DNA of 41,161 nt from Methylobacter psychrophilus. GTDB lineage: Bacteria > Pseudomonadota > Gammaproteobacteria > Methylococcales > Methylomonadaceae. Positions within the stretch are counted from its first letter, which is position 1. The number at the start of each line of letters is the position of its first letter. The stretch covers positions 1-41,161 of the forward strand of contig NZ_JAOEGU010000035.1 in the NCBI RefSeq assembly GCF_025583945.1, in the 5' to 3' direction. Shown here piece by piece: positions 15,821-24,446 of this stretch. The translations under genes and the position numbers were made by a program. The notes below the pieces were generated by a model. It was not told the DNA's origin, did no database searches, and saw only the letters and a list, made by a program, of their open reading frames with translations.

Positions 15821-16213
15821 ATGCTGGTAAAAATTACGGTAGCAGATTACATGGCTAAAAGATTAGTCACCTTAACCAAAGATACAAATGTGATTGATGC
15901 GATCAAGAAATTGTTGGATCATAAAATCACCTGTGCTCCGGTTGTTGATTTAAAGGGTCATTTGGTTGGCATGTTTTCTGAAAAAGACGGTATTAAGGTT
16001 TTTTTAGAAGCGGTTTACAATCAAGGCATGAGTGGCAAAGTCGGTGACTACATGACCATAGATACGATCAGCGTTGATGCCAAGTCCACTATTGTCGATC
16101 TGGCTGAACAATTTCAGAAGTCATCGGTCAGAAGTTTTCCGGTATTTGATGAGGGGGAATTTGTTGGCGTTATTAGTCGTGTCGATGTCTTAAGAGCTTT
16201 AATGACCATTTAG
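15821..16213 (+). CDS. Two-CBS-domain protein
   Basis: A 130-aa stand-alone CBS pair (Bateman module). The first CBS domain (about residues 8-62) shows VADYMAKRLVTLTKDTNVIDAIKKLLDHKITCAPVVD and VGMFSEKD. The second (about 72-129) shows VGDYMTIDTISVDAKSTIVDLAEQF, FPVFDEGEFVGVISRVDVLRAL. Such modules bind adenosine nucleotides (AMP, ATP, SAM) to sense energy state; the partner is unknown. It lies 48 bp after nqrM and only 4 bp before sbcB, suggesting co-transcription with both. GAGGAATTTATT provides a good ribosome-binding site before the ATG at 15821. Confidence 0.88.
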   Translation: MLVKITVADYMAKRLVTLTKDTNVIDAIKKLLDHKITCAPVVDLKGHLVGMFSEKDGIKVFLEAVYNQGMSGKVGDYMTIDTISVDAKSTIVDLAEQFQKSSVRSFPVFDEGEFVGVISRVDVLRALMTI

Positions 16214-16217
16214 CAAG

Positions 16218-17666
16218 ATGCCCGAACGCAATCCCAATACACAAACCTTTTATTGGCACGATTACGAAACTTTCGGCATCGATCCTCAGCGAGACCGGGC
16301 GGTACAATTTGCCGGTCTTCGCACCGATGCTGATTTTAATGTTATCGAAGATCCTCTGGTTATTTATTGTAAACCGGCACCGGATTGCCTGCCAAACCCT
16401 GATTCCTGCCTGATTACCGGCATTACCCCACAGTTGGCTGAACAAAAAGGCGTTTGTGAAGCCGAGTTTATTGGCCGGATACATCAACAACTTGCCCAAC
16501 CCAATACCTGTACCCTGGGTTATAACAATCTTCGTTTTGATGATGAAGTTACCCGTAACTGCCTGTATCGTAACTTTTATGATCCTTACGCACGCGAATG
16601 GCAAAATGGCAATTCCCGTTGGGACCTTATTGATGTGGTCAGAGCTGCAAGAGCATTAAGGCCTGAAGGCATAAATTGGCCGGTTAATGATGACGGCAGA
16701 CCCAGTTTACGACTGGATCAATTAACGGTTGCCAATGGCATTGCTCATGAAGCTGCGCATGATGCAATGTCAGATGTTTATGCAACCATCGGCATGGCCA
16801 AATTAGTCAATCAAGCCCAGCCAAAATTATATCAATTTCTGTTGCAAAATCGCGGTAAAGCCAAAGTTTTGGAGTTGCTGCAGTTAGGCAGCTTTAAACC
16901 GGTTGTACATATATCTGGTATGTACTCCATCGTTAAGAATGGCCTTGCCATTGTCTTGCCCCTTTGCAAACATCCGACCAACAATAATGGCATTATTGTT
17001 TACGATTTGTCGGTTGATCCTGAACCACTACTGACTTTATCAATAGAAGCCATTCAGCAACGACTATTTACCGCGACGGATGACTTGCCCGAAGGGGTAA
17101 CGAGAATACCGCTAAAAACCGTGCATATTAATAAATGCCCGGTTGTTACCCCAGTGTCTGTTATCAAGCCGGACGATGCACAGAGACTGGCGATTGATTG
17201 GGCTTTATGTCTAAGCAATATTGAAAAAATTAAAGCGGCTAATGGTTTGGATAAAAAGTTGGCCGCTGTATTTAGCGGTCATGCTTATGCCGAGCAAGAT
17301 TCCGACCCTGATTTATCTATCTACAGTGGCGGCTTTTTCTCTGAACCCGACCGGCAGAAAATGGTAAAAATCAGGGAAATGTCTCCAGAGCAGTTGGCAA
17401 CATCAGCCATGTGTTTTAACGATCCCCGTCTGCCTGAAATGCTCTTTAGATATCGGGCACGTAATTATCCCGAAACACTCAATGCTGACGAGCAGTTAAA
17501 ATGGCATGAGCTTTGCAAAAATCGGTTAACCGGTCGGCAAGCAGGAGCCAGTATTACCCTGGATGCTTATATGGCACGACTGTATGAATTACGCAGTAAC
17601 AGCAATAGTAATATGGCTATTATTAACGCCCTGGATGCTTATGCCGCTGAGTTGTGCAAAGATTAA
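16218..17666 (+). CDS. sbcB: Exodeoxyribonuclease I (SbcB)
   Basis: A 482-aa 3'-5' single-strand exonuclease used in recombination and mismatch repair. The DEDDh catalytic motif begins with HDYETFG (Asp15, Glu17), followed by PAPDCLPNPDSCLITGITPQ, then YNNLRFDDEVTRNCLYRNFYDPYAREW, and the final HDAMSDVYAT with the catalytic His and Asp. The SH3-like middle domain and C-terminal exonuclease I domain (GFFSEPD, LPEMLFRYRARNYPETL) are complete; the length matches E. coli SbcB (about 475 aa). It starts 4 bp after the CBS gene stop. A Shine-Dalgarno is embedded in the end of that gene only weakly (AGCAAGATG). Confidence 0.95.
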   Translation: MPERNPNTQTFYWHDYETFGIDPQRDRAVQFAGLRTDADFNVIEDPLVIYCKPAPDCLPNPDSCLITGITPQLAEQKGVCEAEFIGRIHQQLAQPNTCTLGYNNLRFDDEVTRNCLYRNFYDPYAREWQNGNSRWDLIDVVRAARALRPEGINWPVNDDGRPSLRLDQLTVANGIAHEAAHDAMSDVYATIGMAKLVNQAQPKLYQFLLQNRGKAKVLELLQLGSFKPVVHISGMYSIVKNGLAIVLPLCKHPTNNNGIIVYDLSVDPEPLLTLSIEAIQQRLFTATDDLPEGVTRIPLKTVHINKCPVVTPVSVIKPDDAQRLAIDWALCLSNIEKIKAANGLDKKLAAVFSGHAYAEQDSDPDLSIYSGGFFSEPDRQKMVKIREMSPEQLATSAMCFNDPRLPEMLFRYRARNYPETLNADEQLKWHELCKNRLTGRQAGASITLDAYMARLYELRSNSNSNMAIINALDAYAAELCKD

Positions 17667-17670
17667 AGCT

Positions 17671-17690
17671 TTCACCACGAAGACACGAAG
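17671..17690. repeat. CACCACGAAGACACGAAG-type dispersed motif (single copy here)
   Basis: This 20-base string, right after sbcB, resembles an intergenic motif I remember from many bacterial genomes. Only one copy is present in the window, so its repeat status cannot be shown here. Confidence 0.3.
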
Positions 17691-17755
17691 AAAAAACAGA
17701 GGGTGATTGATTTTTATCTTATTATTCGAATATCTAATTGTAACTTATAGATTAA

Positions 17756-18309
17756 TTATATTTGTGGTAGCAGTATTAGGGTCAGGTCTGCTTTTTCAGA
17801 TAAGCATTCGTTGACTTGATTAAGAATGGGTACGTTTTCGCTAATTCTTGTTGAGCCAGGGTTGCTGCTCTGTGCAGTCATTATGAAAGAATTGATATCT
17901 TCGGTTGTAAATGCGGCGTTACGTAGCGCGATAATTTCCTCAACAGGAAAGTTTAAATCTTTATTGCCATCCTTGTCCGTTTTGACAGTAAAGCCAAGAA
18001 TTTTGCTTGGGTCGATGCGCATATTTTTTATGGATTCTTGATGGACGAGTTGGCTAAAGTAGTCATCATAGCTATTAGCCAATTTTTTGCATCCTGAAAA
18101 CAGGTAGTTTTCAAAGAGATGATAAATTTAAGGCAACCGAATAACAGCCTTAGCAGGACGGGAATCCGGCGTCTGTAATAATAAGTTTGACGGCGTTTAA
18201 TGAGGTAATAGGGCGAAGGGGGTGAGCATGGCTTCTCTCCTGTTCGACATACTGCGTGCAACAATATGTGTAGCAGTTTGTGTAACACAGAGAAATTTAC
18301 TCTCCTCAA
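17756..18309 (-). pseudogene. Decayed tyrosine-recombinase (integrase) N-terminal remnant beside tRNA-Leu
   Basis: Two overlapping minus-strand frames together encode the N-terminal part of a phage-type integrase. The first (18309-18028) has PYYLIKRRQTYYYRRRIP, then FIISLKTTCFQDAKN, the DUF6538-like domain found at integrase N termini. The second continues with LANSYDDYFSQLVHQESIKNM to ILNQV. They join if one A is added in the A6 run (minus strand) at about 18085-18090, so a single-base deletion split the gene. The core-binding and catalytic domains with the R-H-R-Y residues are absent, and the reading frame ends at 17756. The remnant lies immediately downstream of the tRNA-Leu 3' end, the usual attachment site for such integrases. 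Confidence 0.7.
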
Positions 18310-18345
18310 ACACGTGGTAGATCAACAAGAAAGGAACATGATTTT

Positions 18346-18432
18346 TGGTACCGAGAAGAGGACTTGAACCTCCACGAGCGTGCGCTCACTAGCACCTGAA
18401 GCTAGCGTGTCTACCAATTCCACCATCCCGGC
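18346..18432 (-). tRNA. tRNA-Leu(CAG)
   Basis: An 87-nt class II tRNA on the minus strand. The acceptor 5' strand GCCGGGA pairs with TCTCGGT (two G-U pairs). The anticodon stem CTAGC/GCTAG encloses the loop TTCAGGT, giving anticodon CAG for CUG leucine codons. A long variable arm (GAGCGCACGCTC region) and the T-arm GGTTCAAGTCC follow, and the CCA end is encoded. A strong promoter lies upstream. The downstream side holds an integrase remnant. Confidence 0.97.
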
Positions 18433-18464
18433 AAAGAGTTGCTGTAAAAGCAAAGTGAACGCGC

Positions 18465-18493
18465 ACTATACTCATACCCTCTATTTTTGTCAA
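18465..18493 (-). promoter_or_regulatory. Sigma70 promoter of tRNA-Leu
   Basis: Minus strand: TTGACA (18493-18488), a 17-base spacer and TATAGT (18470-18465), followed by a GC-rich discriminator (GCGCG) typical of stringently controlled stable-RNA promoters. Transcription would start about 25 bases before the tRNA 5' end. Confidence 0.85.
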
Positions 18494-18655
18494 TTAAAAC
18501 TATAGACAAGGTTAGGTGAAATTGCGGCGTTGGATAAGATTAATGGTATAAGTTCAAAAGGATTTTCTATTTTTCAATTCTCATCGTTAAGCTAAGCATG
18601 TATCATATAAAGAAATTACTTAATTGTGTCAATTATCTTGTATCTTATTATTTAA

Positions 18656-20947
18656 ATGTCATCGAAGTCTAAAAAAGACGTTGATTTTAATTCAACAAAA
18701 GATCCATACGCTCAGCGCGAAGCTGAAAAGTATGAAAACCCCATTCCTAGCCGCGAGTTAATACTTTCAGCGTTAGAGCATGCGGGAAAACCGTTGTCGC
18801 GCGTTGATATCGCCAAGGCATTTTCTCTTGAAAATGAAGATGACCTCGAAGCCCTCCGCCGACGCCTTAGGGCAATGGAGCGTGATGGTCAATTATTGTT
18901 TAATCGCGGACAGCAATACTGTCTGGTTAATAACAAGGATTTAATTGTTGGCCGTATTATTGGTCATCCGGATGGCTTTGGTTTTGTCCGGCCGGATGAT
19001 GGTTCCGATGATTTGTACTTGTCACCCCGCGAAATGAATCCCTTGCTACATAATGACCGGGCTATGGTACGTATAGCGGGGATTGACAAGAAAGGCCGAC
19101 GTGAAGGCGCAATTGTTGAGATTCTGGAAAGAAATACTCACCAGATAGTCGGACGTCTTTACAAGGAAGACGGATTTACCTATGTTGTGCCTGATAATAA
19201 AAATATCGCACAAACGCTTTTAGTGCAGAAAGGTGGTGCTGGTAAAGCCAAGCAGGGGCAAATTGTTATTGCTGAAATTACCGATCAACCGACTAAATTA
19301 CGTCAGCCTATTGGCCGGGTTATTGAAGTATTAGGTGATCATCTTGCGCCCGGTCTGGAAATAGAAATGGCGATTCGTTCTCACCAATTGCCGAATATAT
19401 GGCCGGAAGAACTGCTGGAAGAAATCAAGTCGCTGAGTGCAGAAGTACCTGAATCTGCCAAGGAAGGTCGCGTTGATTTGCGAAATACGGCACTGGTCAC
19501 CATTGATGGTGAAGATGCACGGGATTTTGATGATGCTGTGTATTGCAAAAGAACGCCAAAAGGCTGGAAATTACTGGTAGCGATTGCCGACGTTTCGCAT
19601 TATGTGCAGGTCAATAGTGAACTGGATAAAGAGGCTAAAAATCGTAGCACTTCGGTTTATTTTCCTGAGCAAGTCATTCCCATGCTGCCGGAAATATTAT
19701 CCAATGGTTTGTGTTCACTCAATCCTGATGTTGATCGCTTGTGTATGGTTTGCGAATTAGGCATAGACGAACAGGGGAAAGTTGTAAGGTCACGTTTTTA
19801 TGATGCGGTCATGCGTTCTCATGCACGTTTGACTTACAACGAAGTTGCAAAAATGCTGGTTGATGGCGATACGGTTCTGGCTGAAAAATATAAGCCAATA
19901 ATGCCGCATTTACGTGAGCTATATGCACTTTACAAAGTCATGCGCGTGAGTCGTGAAGAGCGTGGGGCAATGGACTTCGATACCCAGGAAACCCGAATTG
20001 TTTTTGGTGAAGAACGGAAAATTGAAAAAATAGTGCCGGTAGTGCGTAACGACGCGCACAAGCTGATTGAAGAGTTTATGATTACCGCCAACAGTGCGGC
20101 AGCGAAGTATTTGAATGCTAAAAAAATACCCAAGCTGTTACGGATACACGATGGTCCAAGTGCGGATAAGTTACTTAATCTGAAAACCTTTTTGGGTGAA
20201 TTAGGCTTAAAATTTGGTGGTGGTGTTAATCCGACACCGTTGGATTATATGCACTTGGTGGAATCGGTTAAAAATCGGCCGGATGCGCATTTAATTCAGA
20301 CTGTTTTATTGCGATCCATGTCGCAAGCGGTTTATAGTCCTGATTTAAAGGGCCATTTTGGCTTGGCATTGGAGGCTTATGCGCATTTTACCTCGCCTAT
20401 TCGACGTTATCCTGATTTGTTGGTGCATCGCGCCATTCGTCATTGTTTACTTGGCAAGAAAATAGAAACATTTTTTTATGGCGTTCCCGACATGATTTTG
20501 TTGGGTGAGCATTGTTCGGCCAATGAGCGACGCGCTGATGATGCGACTCGCGATGTAGTCAGTTGGCTTAAATGTGAATATATGATGGATAAAATCGGTG
20601 AAGAATTTCCCGGTATTATTTCAGCAGTGACTTCATTTGGCTTTTTTGTTGAGCTTGCCGATATTTATGTAGAAGGCTTGGTACATATCAGTAATCTGGG
20701 GCAGGATTATTATCATTTTGATCCGACCAGTCACCAGTTAAAAGGTGAACGCACCAATGTCAATTTCCGTTTAGGCGATAGCGTATTAATCAAGGTTGCC
20801 CGTGTTGATCTTGATGAAAAGAAAATGGATTTTGAATTGGTGCAAAAAGACGGTTCTGCAAAAAAAGCCGGTGCTGTAAAAAAAGCAGAAGGTACGGATA
20901 AGCCTAAAAAAAGACGCAGAAAAAGGAAGCCGTCACCTAAGGCTTAG
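18656..20947 (+). CDS. rnr: Ribonuclease R
   Basis: A 763-aa 3'-5' exoribonuclease that degrades structured RNA and takes part in rRNA quality control. An N-terminal RNase R winged helix spans about 30-95. Two cold-shock domains follow (about 96-225). The RNB catalytic domain starts near 270 with DGEDARDFDDAV (Asp284, 290, 292, 293). The YAHFTSPIRRYPDLLVHRAI signature is late in RNB. An S1 domain spans about 645-730 (GIISAVTSFGFFVELADIYVEG). The Lys-rich C-terminal tail (KKRRRKRKP) is typical. No clear Shine-Dalgarno precedes the ATG. It is followed, after 115 bp, by rlmB, the conserved gammaproteobacterial order. Confidence 0.97.
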   Translation: MSSKSKKDVDFNSTKDPYAQREAEKYENPIPSRELILSALEHAGKPLSRVDIAKAFSLENEDDLEALRRRLRAMERDGQLLFNRGQQYCLVNNKDLIVGRIIGHPDGFGFVRPDDGSDDLYLSPREMNPLLHNDRAMVRIAGIDKKGRREGAIVEILERNTHQIVGRLYKEDGFTYVVPDNKNIAQTLLVQKGGAGKAKQGQIVIAEITDQPTKLRQPIGRVIEVLGDHLAPGLEIEMAIRSHQLPNIWPEELLEEIKSLSAEVPESAKEGRVDLRNTALVTIDGEDARDFDDAVYCKRTPKGWKLLVAIADVSHYVQVNSELDKEAKNRSTSVYFPEQVIPMLPEILSNGLCSLNPDVDRLCMVCELGIDEQGKVVRSRFYDAVMRSHARLTYNEVAKMLVDGDTVLAEKYKPIMPHLRELYALYKVMRVSREERGAMDFDTQETRIVFGEERKIEKIVPVVRNDAHKLIEEFMITANSAAAKYLNAKKIPKLLRIHDGPSADKLLNLKTFLGELGLKFGGGVNPTPLDYMHLVESVKNRPDAHLIQTVLLRSMSQAVYSPDLKGHFGLALEAYAHFTSPIRRYPDLLVHRAIRHCLLGKKIETFFYGVPDMILLGEHCSANERRADDATRDVVSWLKCEYMMDKIGEEFPGIISAVTSFGFFVELADIYVEGLVHISNLGQDYYHFDPTSHQLKGERTNVNFRLGDSVLIKVARVDLDEKKMDFELVQKDGSAKKAGAVKKAEGTDKPKKRRRKRKPSPKA

Positions 20948-21062
20948 CCCCTTTTAGCCTGCGATTTCCGATCTGACGATGCGGGATGCAGGCTCTTAAA
21001 GCTTCCGATGTAAAGTATCAAGCTTCCTATTCAAAACGAAAGTTCTTCACAATTCATAATAA

Positions 21063-21818
21063 ATGAAATCAAGCAAATTATTTGGTCTACATTCCGTACA
21101 AGCAGCACTCGATTATTCCCCTAAAAAAATTCATAAGGCATGGGTTGATAGCAGTCGACAAGATAAACGCCTGACTCAGGCAGTTGAAGACTTGTTGGCA
21201 TTGGGCATTGAACCTGAAAAAGTCGATAGAAAAAAGCTGGATCGTCTGGCTGATGGCAGTAATCATCAAGGCATTGTGATTGAAGTTGAAATGCCGGGTG
21301 AGCTGTCAGAAAGTGAGTTAAAAACGGCAGTTGAAAACCTGTCAGAAACACAAACCGCTTTGTTCTTGGTGCTCGATAATGTTCAGGATCCGCATAATTT
21401 CGGTGCGTGCCTTAGAACAGCTGATGCGACGGGCGTACAAGGCGTTATTATAACCAAAGATAATGCCACGGGTATTACGCCTACGGTTTGTAAAGTTGCC
21501 AGTGGCGCTGCAGAAACCGTACCGGTTTATCAGGTGACTAATTTGGCCCGTACCTTGCGCTGGCTGAAAGGCGAAGGCTTATGGATTATGGGTGCAGCGG
21601 GTGAAACGGCGCAGACTGTTTATAGCGCCGATTTTACCGTGCCGATGGCTTTGGTTATAGGGGCTGAAGGTAAAGGGTTAAGACGATTGACCAAGGAGCA
21701 ATGTGACGTATTGGTATCGTTGCCTATGTTGGGTCAGGTAGAAAGCCTTAATTTGTCCGTTGCTACGGGTGTATTGCTCTATGAAGCAGTACGTCAGAGA
21801 TCACTTGCCGCTAAATAA
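21063..21818 (+). CDS. rlmB: 23S rRNA (guanosine-2'-O-)-methyltransferase RlmB
   Basis: A 251-aa SpoU/TrmH-family enzyme that methylates G2251 of 23S rRNA in the peptidyl-transferase P loop. The N-terminal substrate-binding domain starts FGLHSVQAALDY. The SPOUT trefoil-knot domain has motif 1 (LDNVQDPHNFGACLRTADATG), motif 2 (LVIGAEGKGL) and motif 3 (LNLSVATGVLLYEAVR). It follows rnr, as in E. coli. Its TAA overlaps the ATG of ccmA by one base (TAATG), which is unusual because ccm genes are normally independent of rlmB; this suggests a joined transcript. Confidence 0.96.
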   Translation: MKSSKLFGLHSVQAALDYSPKKIHKAWVDSSRQDKRLTQAVEDLLALGIEPEKVDRKKLDRLADGSNHQGIVIEVEMPGELSESELKTAVENLSETQTALFLVLDNVQDPHNFGACLRTADATGVQGVIITKDNATGITPTVCKVASGAAETVPVYQVTNLARTLRWLKGEGLWIMGAAGETAQTVYSADFTVPMALVIGAEGKGLRRLTKEQCDVLVSLPMLGQVESLNLSVATGVLLYEAVRQRSLAAK

Positions 21819-22441
21819 TGGGTATAAAACCGGCTTACCTGCTTAAAGGTACTGACTTAAGTTGTATTCGGGATGACCGTGTCTTGTTTGAAGGGCTGGC
21901 ATTTGAGCTGGTTTCCGGTCAGGTCTTGTTGCTGGAAGGCAAGAATGGCAGCGGTAAAACCTCGTTATTGCGTATTTTATGTGGTTTTCGGGAACCTGAT
22001 GCCGGTCAGGTATTTTGGTGCGGTGACACCATTAATGATAGTCAGTATTACGTTGATATGGCCTATGTTGGCCATTTGGACGGCGTTAAAAAAGAATTGA
22101 CGGTGCTGGAAAATTTAAAAGTATCCTTGGCATTAGGCAGTCCCGGACAATATTCGATCGAACAGGCACTGACTAATGTACATTTGGCAGGCTATGAGGA
22201 CGTATTGGTTCAGGCATTGTCTGCGGGTCAGAAAAGGCGCTTGTCATTGGCGCGACTGTTGATTACCAAGAATGTCGTGTGGATACTTGATGAACCGTTT
22301 ACGTCGCTGGATAAACAGGGTATTGCCTTGATTGAAAGCTTAATGTCTGCGCATTGTACCAGTGGCGGCATGATTGTTTTAACATCACACCATGACATCG
22401 AATTACACGATGTTGATGTACAACGAATTAACTTATCCTGA
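21818..22441 (+). CDS. ccmA: Heme exporter ATP-binding protein CcmA
   Basis: A 207-aa ABC ATPase of cytochrome c maturation System I. The Walker A loop GKNGSGKT is at 41-48, the ABC signature LSAGQKRRLSLARL lies near 132, and Walker B is VVWILDEPFTSLD. CcmA with CcmB, CcmC and CcmD uses ATP hydrolysis to release holo-CcmE from CcmC. It begins inside the rlmB stop codon and ends in a TGATG overlap with ccmB, so translation of all three is probably coupled. Length is normal for the family. Confidence 0.96.
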   Translation: MGIKPAYLLKGTDLSCIRDDRVLFEGLAFELVSGQVLLLEGKNGSGKTSLLRILCGFREPDAGQVFWCGDTINDSQYYVDMAYVGHLDGVKKELTVLENLKVSLALGSPGQYSIEQALTNVHLAGYEDVLVQALSAGQKRRLSLARLLITKNVVWILDEPFTSLDKQGIALIESLMSAHCTSGGMIVLTSHHDIELHDVDVQRINLS

Positions 22442-23115
22442 TGTCTTTATCCCGTGCATTTTTTGCCATTATTCGACGCGATTTGGTGTTGGCTTTGCGC
22501 CGCCGCTCGGAAATTGCCAATCCCCTGTTCTTTTTTATTTTGGTTATTACCCTGTTTCCTTTAGGCATTGGTGCTCAACCGCATTTGTTACAGGCTATTG
22601 CCCCAGGTATTATTTGGGTTTCCGCATTATTGGCGGCAATGTTGTCGTTGGATGGCTTGTTCCGCTCGGATTTTGACGACGGTTCTTTGGAGCAAATTTT
22701 ATTAAGTCCTTATCCGGCGTCTATTTTGGTATTGGCAAAGATTATTGCCCACTGGTTGGTGACAGGATTGCCGTTGTTGATAGTGGCACCATTATTGGCA
22801 ATTTTTTTAGGCATGCCGACGCATTCGCTAGGTATTTTATTATTAACCTTACTGCTGGGAACGCCGGTGTTAAGTTTAATTGGCGCGATTGGCGTTGCCT
22901 TAACGGTAGGTTTGCGCCGGGGCGGCATGATTTTATCTTTACTGGTTTTACCTTTGTATGTTCCGGTATTGATTTTTGCCAGCAATGCCGTAGAAATAGC
23001 CGGTAGTGGTTTACCTGTCGGTGCCCAGATCAATATTTTAATTTCAATTTTATTGATGGCTTTGGTGCTGGCTCCTTGGCCAACAGCCGCTGCATTAAAG
23101 ATGAGTATTAACTGA
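22441..23115 (+). CDS. ccmB: Heme exporter permease CcmB
   Basis: A 224-aa inner-membrane protein with six predicted helices and the family N terminus RAFFAIIRRDLVLALRRRSEIANPLFFFILV. The conserved LSLDGLFRSDFDDGSLEQILLSPYP segment is present. It forms the membrane part of the CcmABCD complex. It overlaps ccmA by one base. Downstream, ccmC does not follow at once as usual: a 411-bp gap with a short terminator-like hairpin separates them. Confidence 0.96.
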   Translation: MSLSRAFFAIIRRDLVLALRRRSEIANPLFFFILVITLFPLGIGAQPHLLQAIAPGIIWVSALLAAMLSLDGLFRSDFDDGSLEQILLSPYPASILVLAKIIAHWLVTGLPLLIVAPLLAIFLGMPTHSLGILLLTLLLGTPVLSLIGAIGVALTVGLRRGGMILSLLVLPLYVPVLIFASNAVEIAGSGLPVGAQINILISILLMALVLAPWPTAAALKMSIN

Positions 23116-23526
23116 TTTACAGATGCTTTACATCTTTTTTAAAGATATAAAGATCTAATAATATCGTTATATTGCACATGATGATTGTTTTATGATGGTT
23201 ATAGAAACCATATCTTTTGACTTGATAAAATATTTTAAGCGCTCATAAATGCTTAAACCTGATTTTTAGCCGGCTTTACGGTTCATTTAAAATCAGCAAG
23301 GTTAACCGTGTGTAGTATGCTTTCCTCGTGGCTTTTAATATAAATTGCATAACATCAAGTATTAATCACCACTATCCCGTAAAATAACGGCTTACCTTAT
23401 TAACCTGGAGCAATAGACTATCAGCCTGGCCAACCAACTGTTTGTTGTTAACTTGGAGCCGTGTAGTCAACTGGTACCAATGGATTTGTTCTTCCCAATA
23501 TCGAATTTACCTTTAATAAAATTCTT
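23116..23526. other. 411-bp gap splitting ccmAB from ccmCDEFGHI
   Basis: No gene is visible. It contains a candidate terminator just after ccmB and an imperfect inverted repeat (AACCTGATTTT at 23256-23266 against AAAATCAGCAAGGTT at 23289-23303). ccmC therefore probably has its own promoter, although no clear -35/-10 pair was found. Confidence 0.6.
23121..23140 (+). terminator. Short intrinsic terminator candidate after ccmB
   Basis: AGATG and CATCT pair around a CTTTA loop and are followed by a run of T. The stem is only 5 bp, so efficiency would be low. Confidence 0.4.
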
Positions 23527-24291
23527 ATGTTTTTAGTTCCGGATTCCGTAGGTCGATTTTTTCATCGTATGGCATCACCCCCGCATTTTTACGCGTTTAC
23601 CGAGCGCTTAATGCCGTGGTTGGTGGTTATTTTTGTGTTGTTGACGGCCGCAGGGCTTTACGGTGGCTTGTATCTTGCACCCGCCGATTACCAGCAAGGT
23701 GATAGTTATCGCATTATTTATATTCATGTTCCCAGTGCCTGGATGTCATTATTTATTTATATAGTCATGGCAGTTGCGGGGGCGATTGGCCTGATTTGGA
23801 GGATTAAACTAGCTGAAATCGTGACCATCAGTAGTGCGTCTATCGGTGCCAGTTTTACCTTTATCGCTTTGGTTACCGGTTCGCTATGGGGAAAGCCCAT
23901 GTGGGGAACCTGGTGGGTTTGGGATGCCCGTTTAACGTCTGAACTGATTTTGTTGTTTTTATATCTGGGTGTTATTGGTCTTTATGAAGCGATAGATGAT
24001 AAACGTGTGGCGTCCAAAGCGGTGGCTATATTGGCTCTGGTTGGCGTAGTTAATATCCCGGTCATTCATTATTCGGTTGAGTGGTGGAATACCCTGCATC
24101 AGGGACCTACGGTAACCAAAATGGATAAGCCCTCCATTCATGTGACTATGCTGATACCGTTGTTGTTAATGGCTTTATCTTTTAATGTTTATTATGTGAT
24201 TGCCTTGATACAGCGGATGCGTGTTGAGTTGCTTCAGCGGGAACGCAATTCACAGTGGGTTAAAACAATGGTCTTGGAGAAAAAACGATGA
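23527..24291 (+). CDS. ccmC: Heme transporter/lyase component CcmC
   Basis: A 254-aa membrane protein with six helices that loads heme onto CcmE. The tryptophan-rich periplasmic motif GKPMWGTWWVWDARLTSELILLF (around residues 118-140) binds heme. Conserved histidines lie in IYIHVPSAWMS and in VIHYSVEWWNTLHQGP. The C-terminal helix is followed by a basic cytoplasmic end. Its TGA overlaps the ATG of ccmD (ATGA), indicating coupling. Length is normal. Confidence 0.97.
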   Translation: MFLVPDSVGRFFHRMASPPHFYAFTERLMPWLVVIFVLLTAAGLYGGLYLAPADYQQGDSYRIIYIHVPSAWMSLFIYIVMAVAGAIGLIWRIKLAEIVTISSASIGASFTFIALVTGSLWGKPMWGTWWVWDARLTSELILLFLYLGVIGLYEAIDDKRVASKAVAILALVGVVNIPVIHYSVEWWNTLHQGPTVTKMDKPSIHVTMLIPLLLMALSFNVYYVIALIQRMRVELLQRERNSQWVKTMVLEKKR

Positions 24292-24440
24292 GTATACAAG
24301 AATTTTTTGCCATGGGCGGTTATGCTTTATATGTCTGGACCTCTTATGGTCTGACTTTAATTGTCCTATTGGCCAACATTATTATTCCTGTCGTACAACG
24401 TAAACAGTTTTTTCGTCAAAGCCTAAAGCAAAAGCGGTAA
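24288..24440 (+). CDS. ccmD: CcmD
   Basis: A 50-aa single-helix inner-membrane protein required to release CcmE from the CcmABC complex. It starts MSIQEFFAMGGYALYVWTSY, the typical GGYA..VW..Y pattern; the hydrophobic helix spans about residues 20-36 (GLTLIVLLANIIIPVV), and a basic tail (QRKQFFRQSLKQKR) stays in the cytoplasm. It overlaps ccmC by 4 bases and ends 6 bases before ccmE. Confidence 0.95.
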   Translation: MSIQEFFAMGGYALYVWTSYGLTLIVLLANIIIPVVQRKQFFRQSLKQKR

Positions 24441-24446
24441 GAAATT

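Noticed and set aside
17757-17790. Remains of a transposon end suggested by an AGGGTCAGGTCTGC string
   Set aside because: A familiar-looking string, but without a second copy or a transposase the link cannot be supported.
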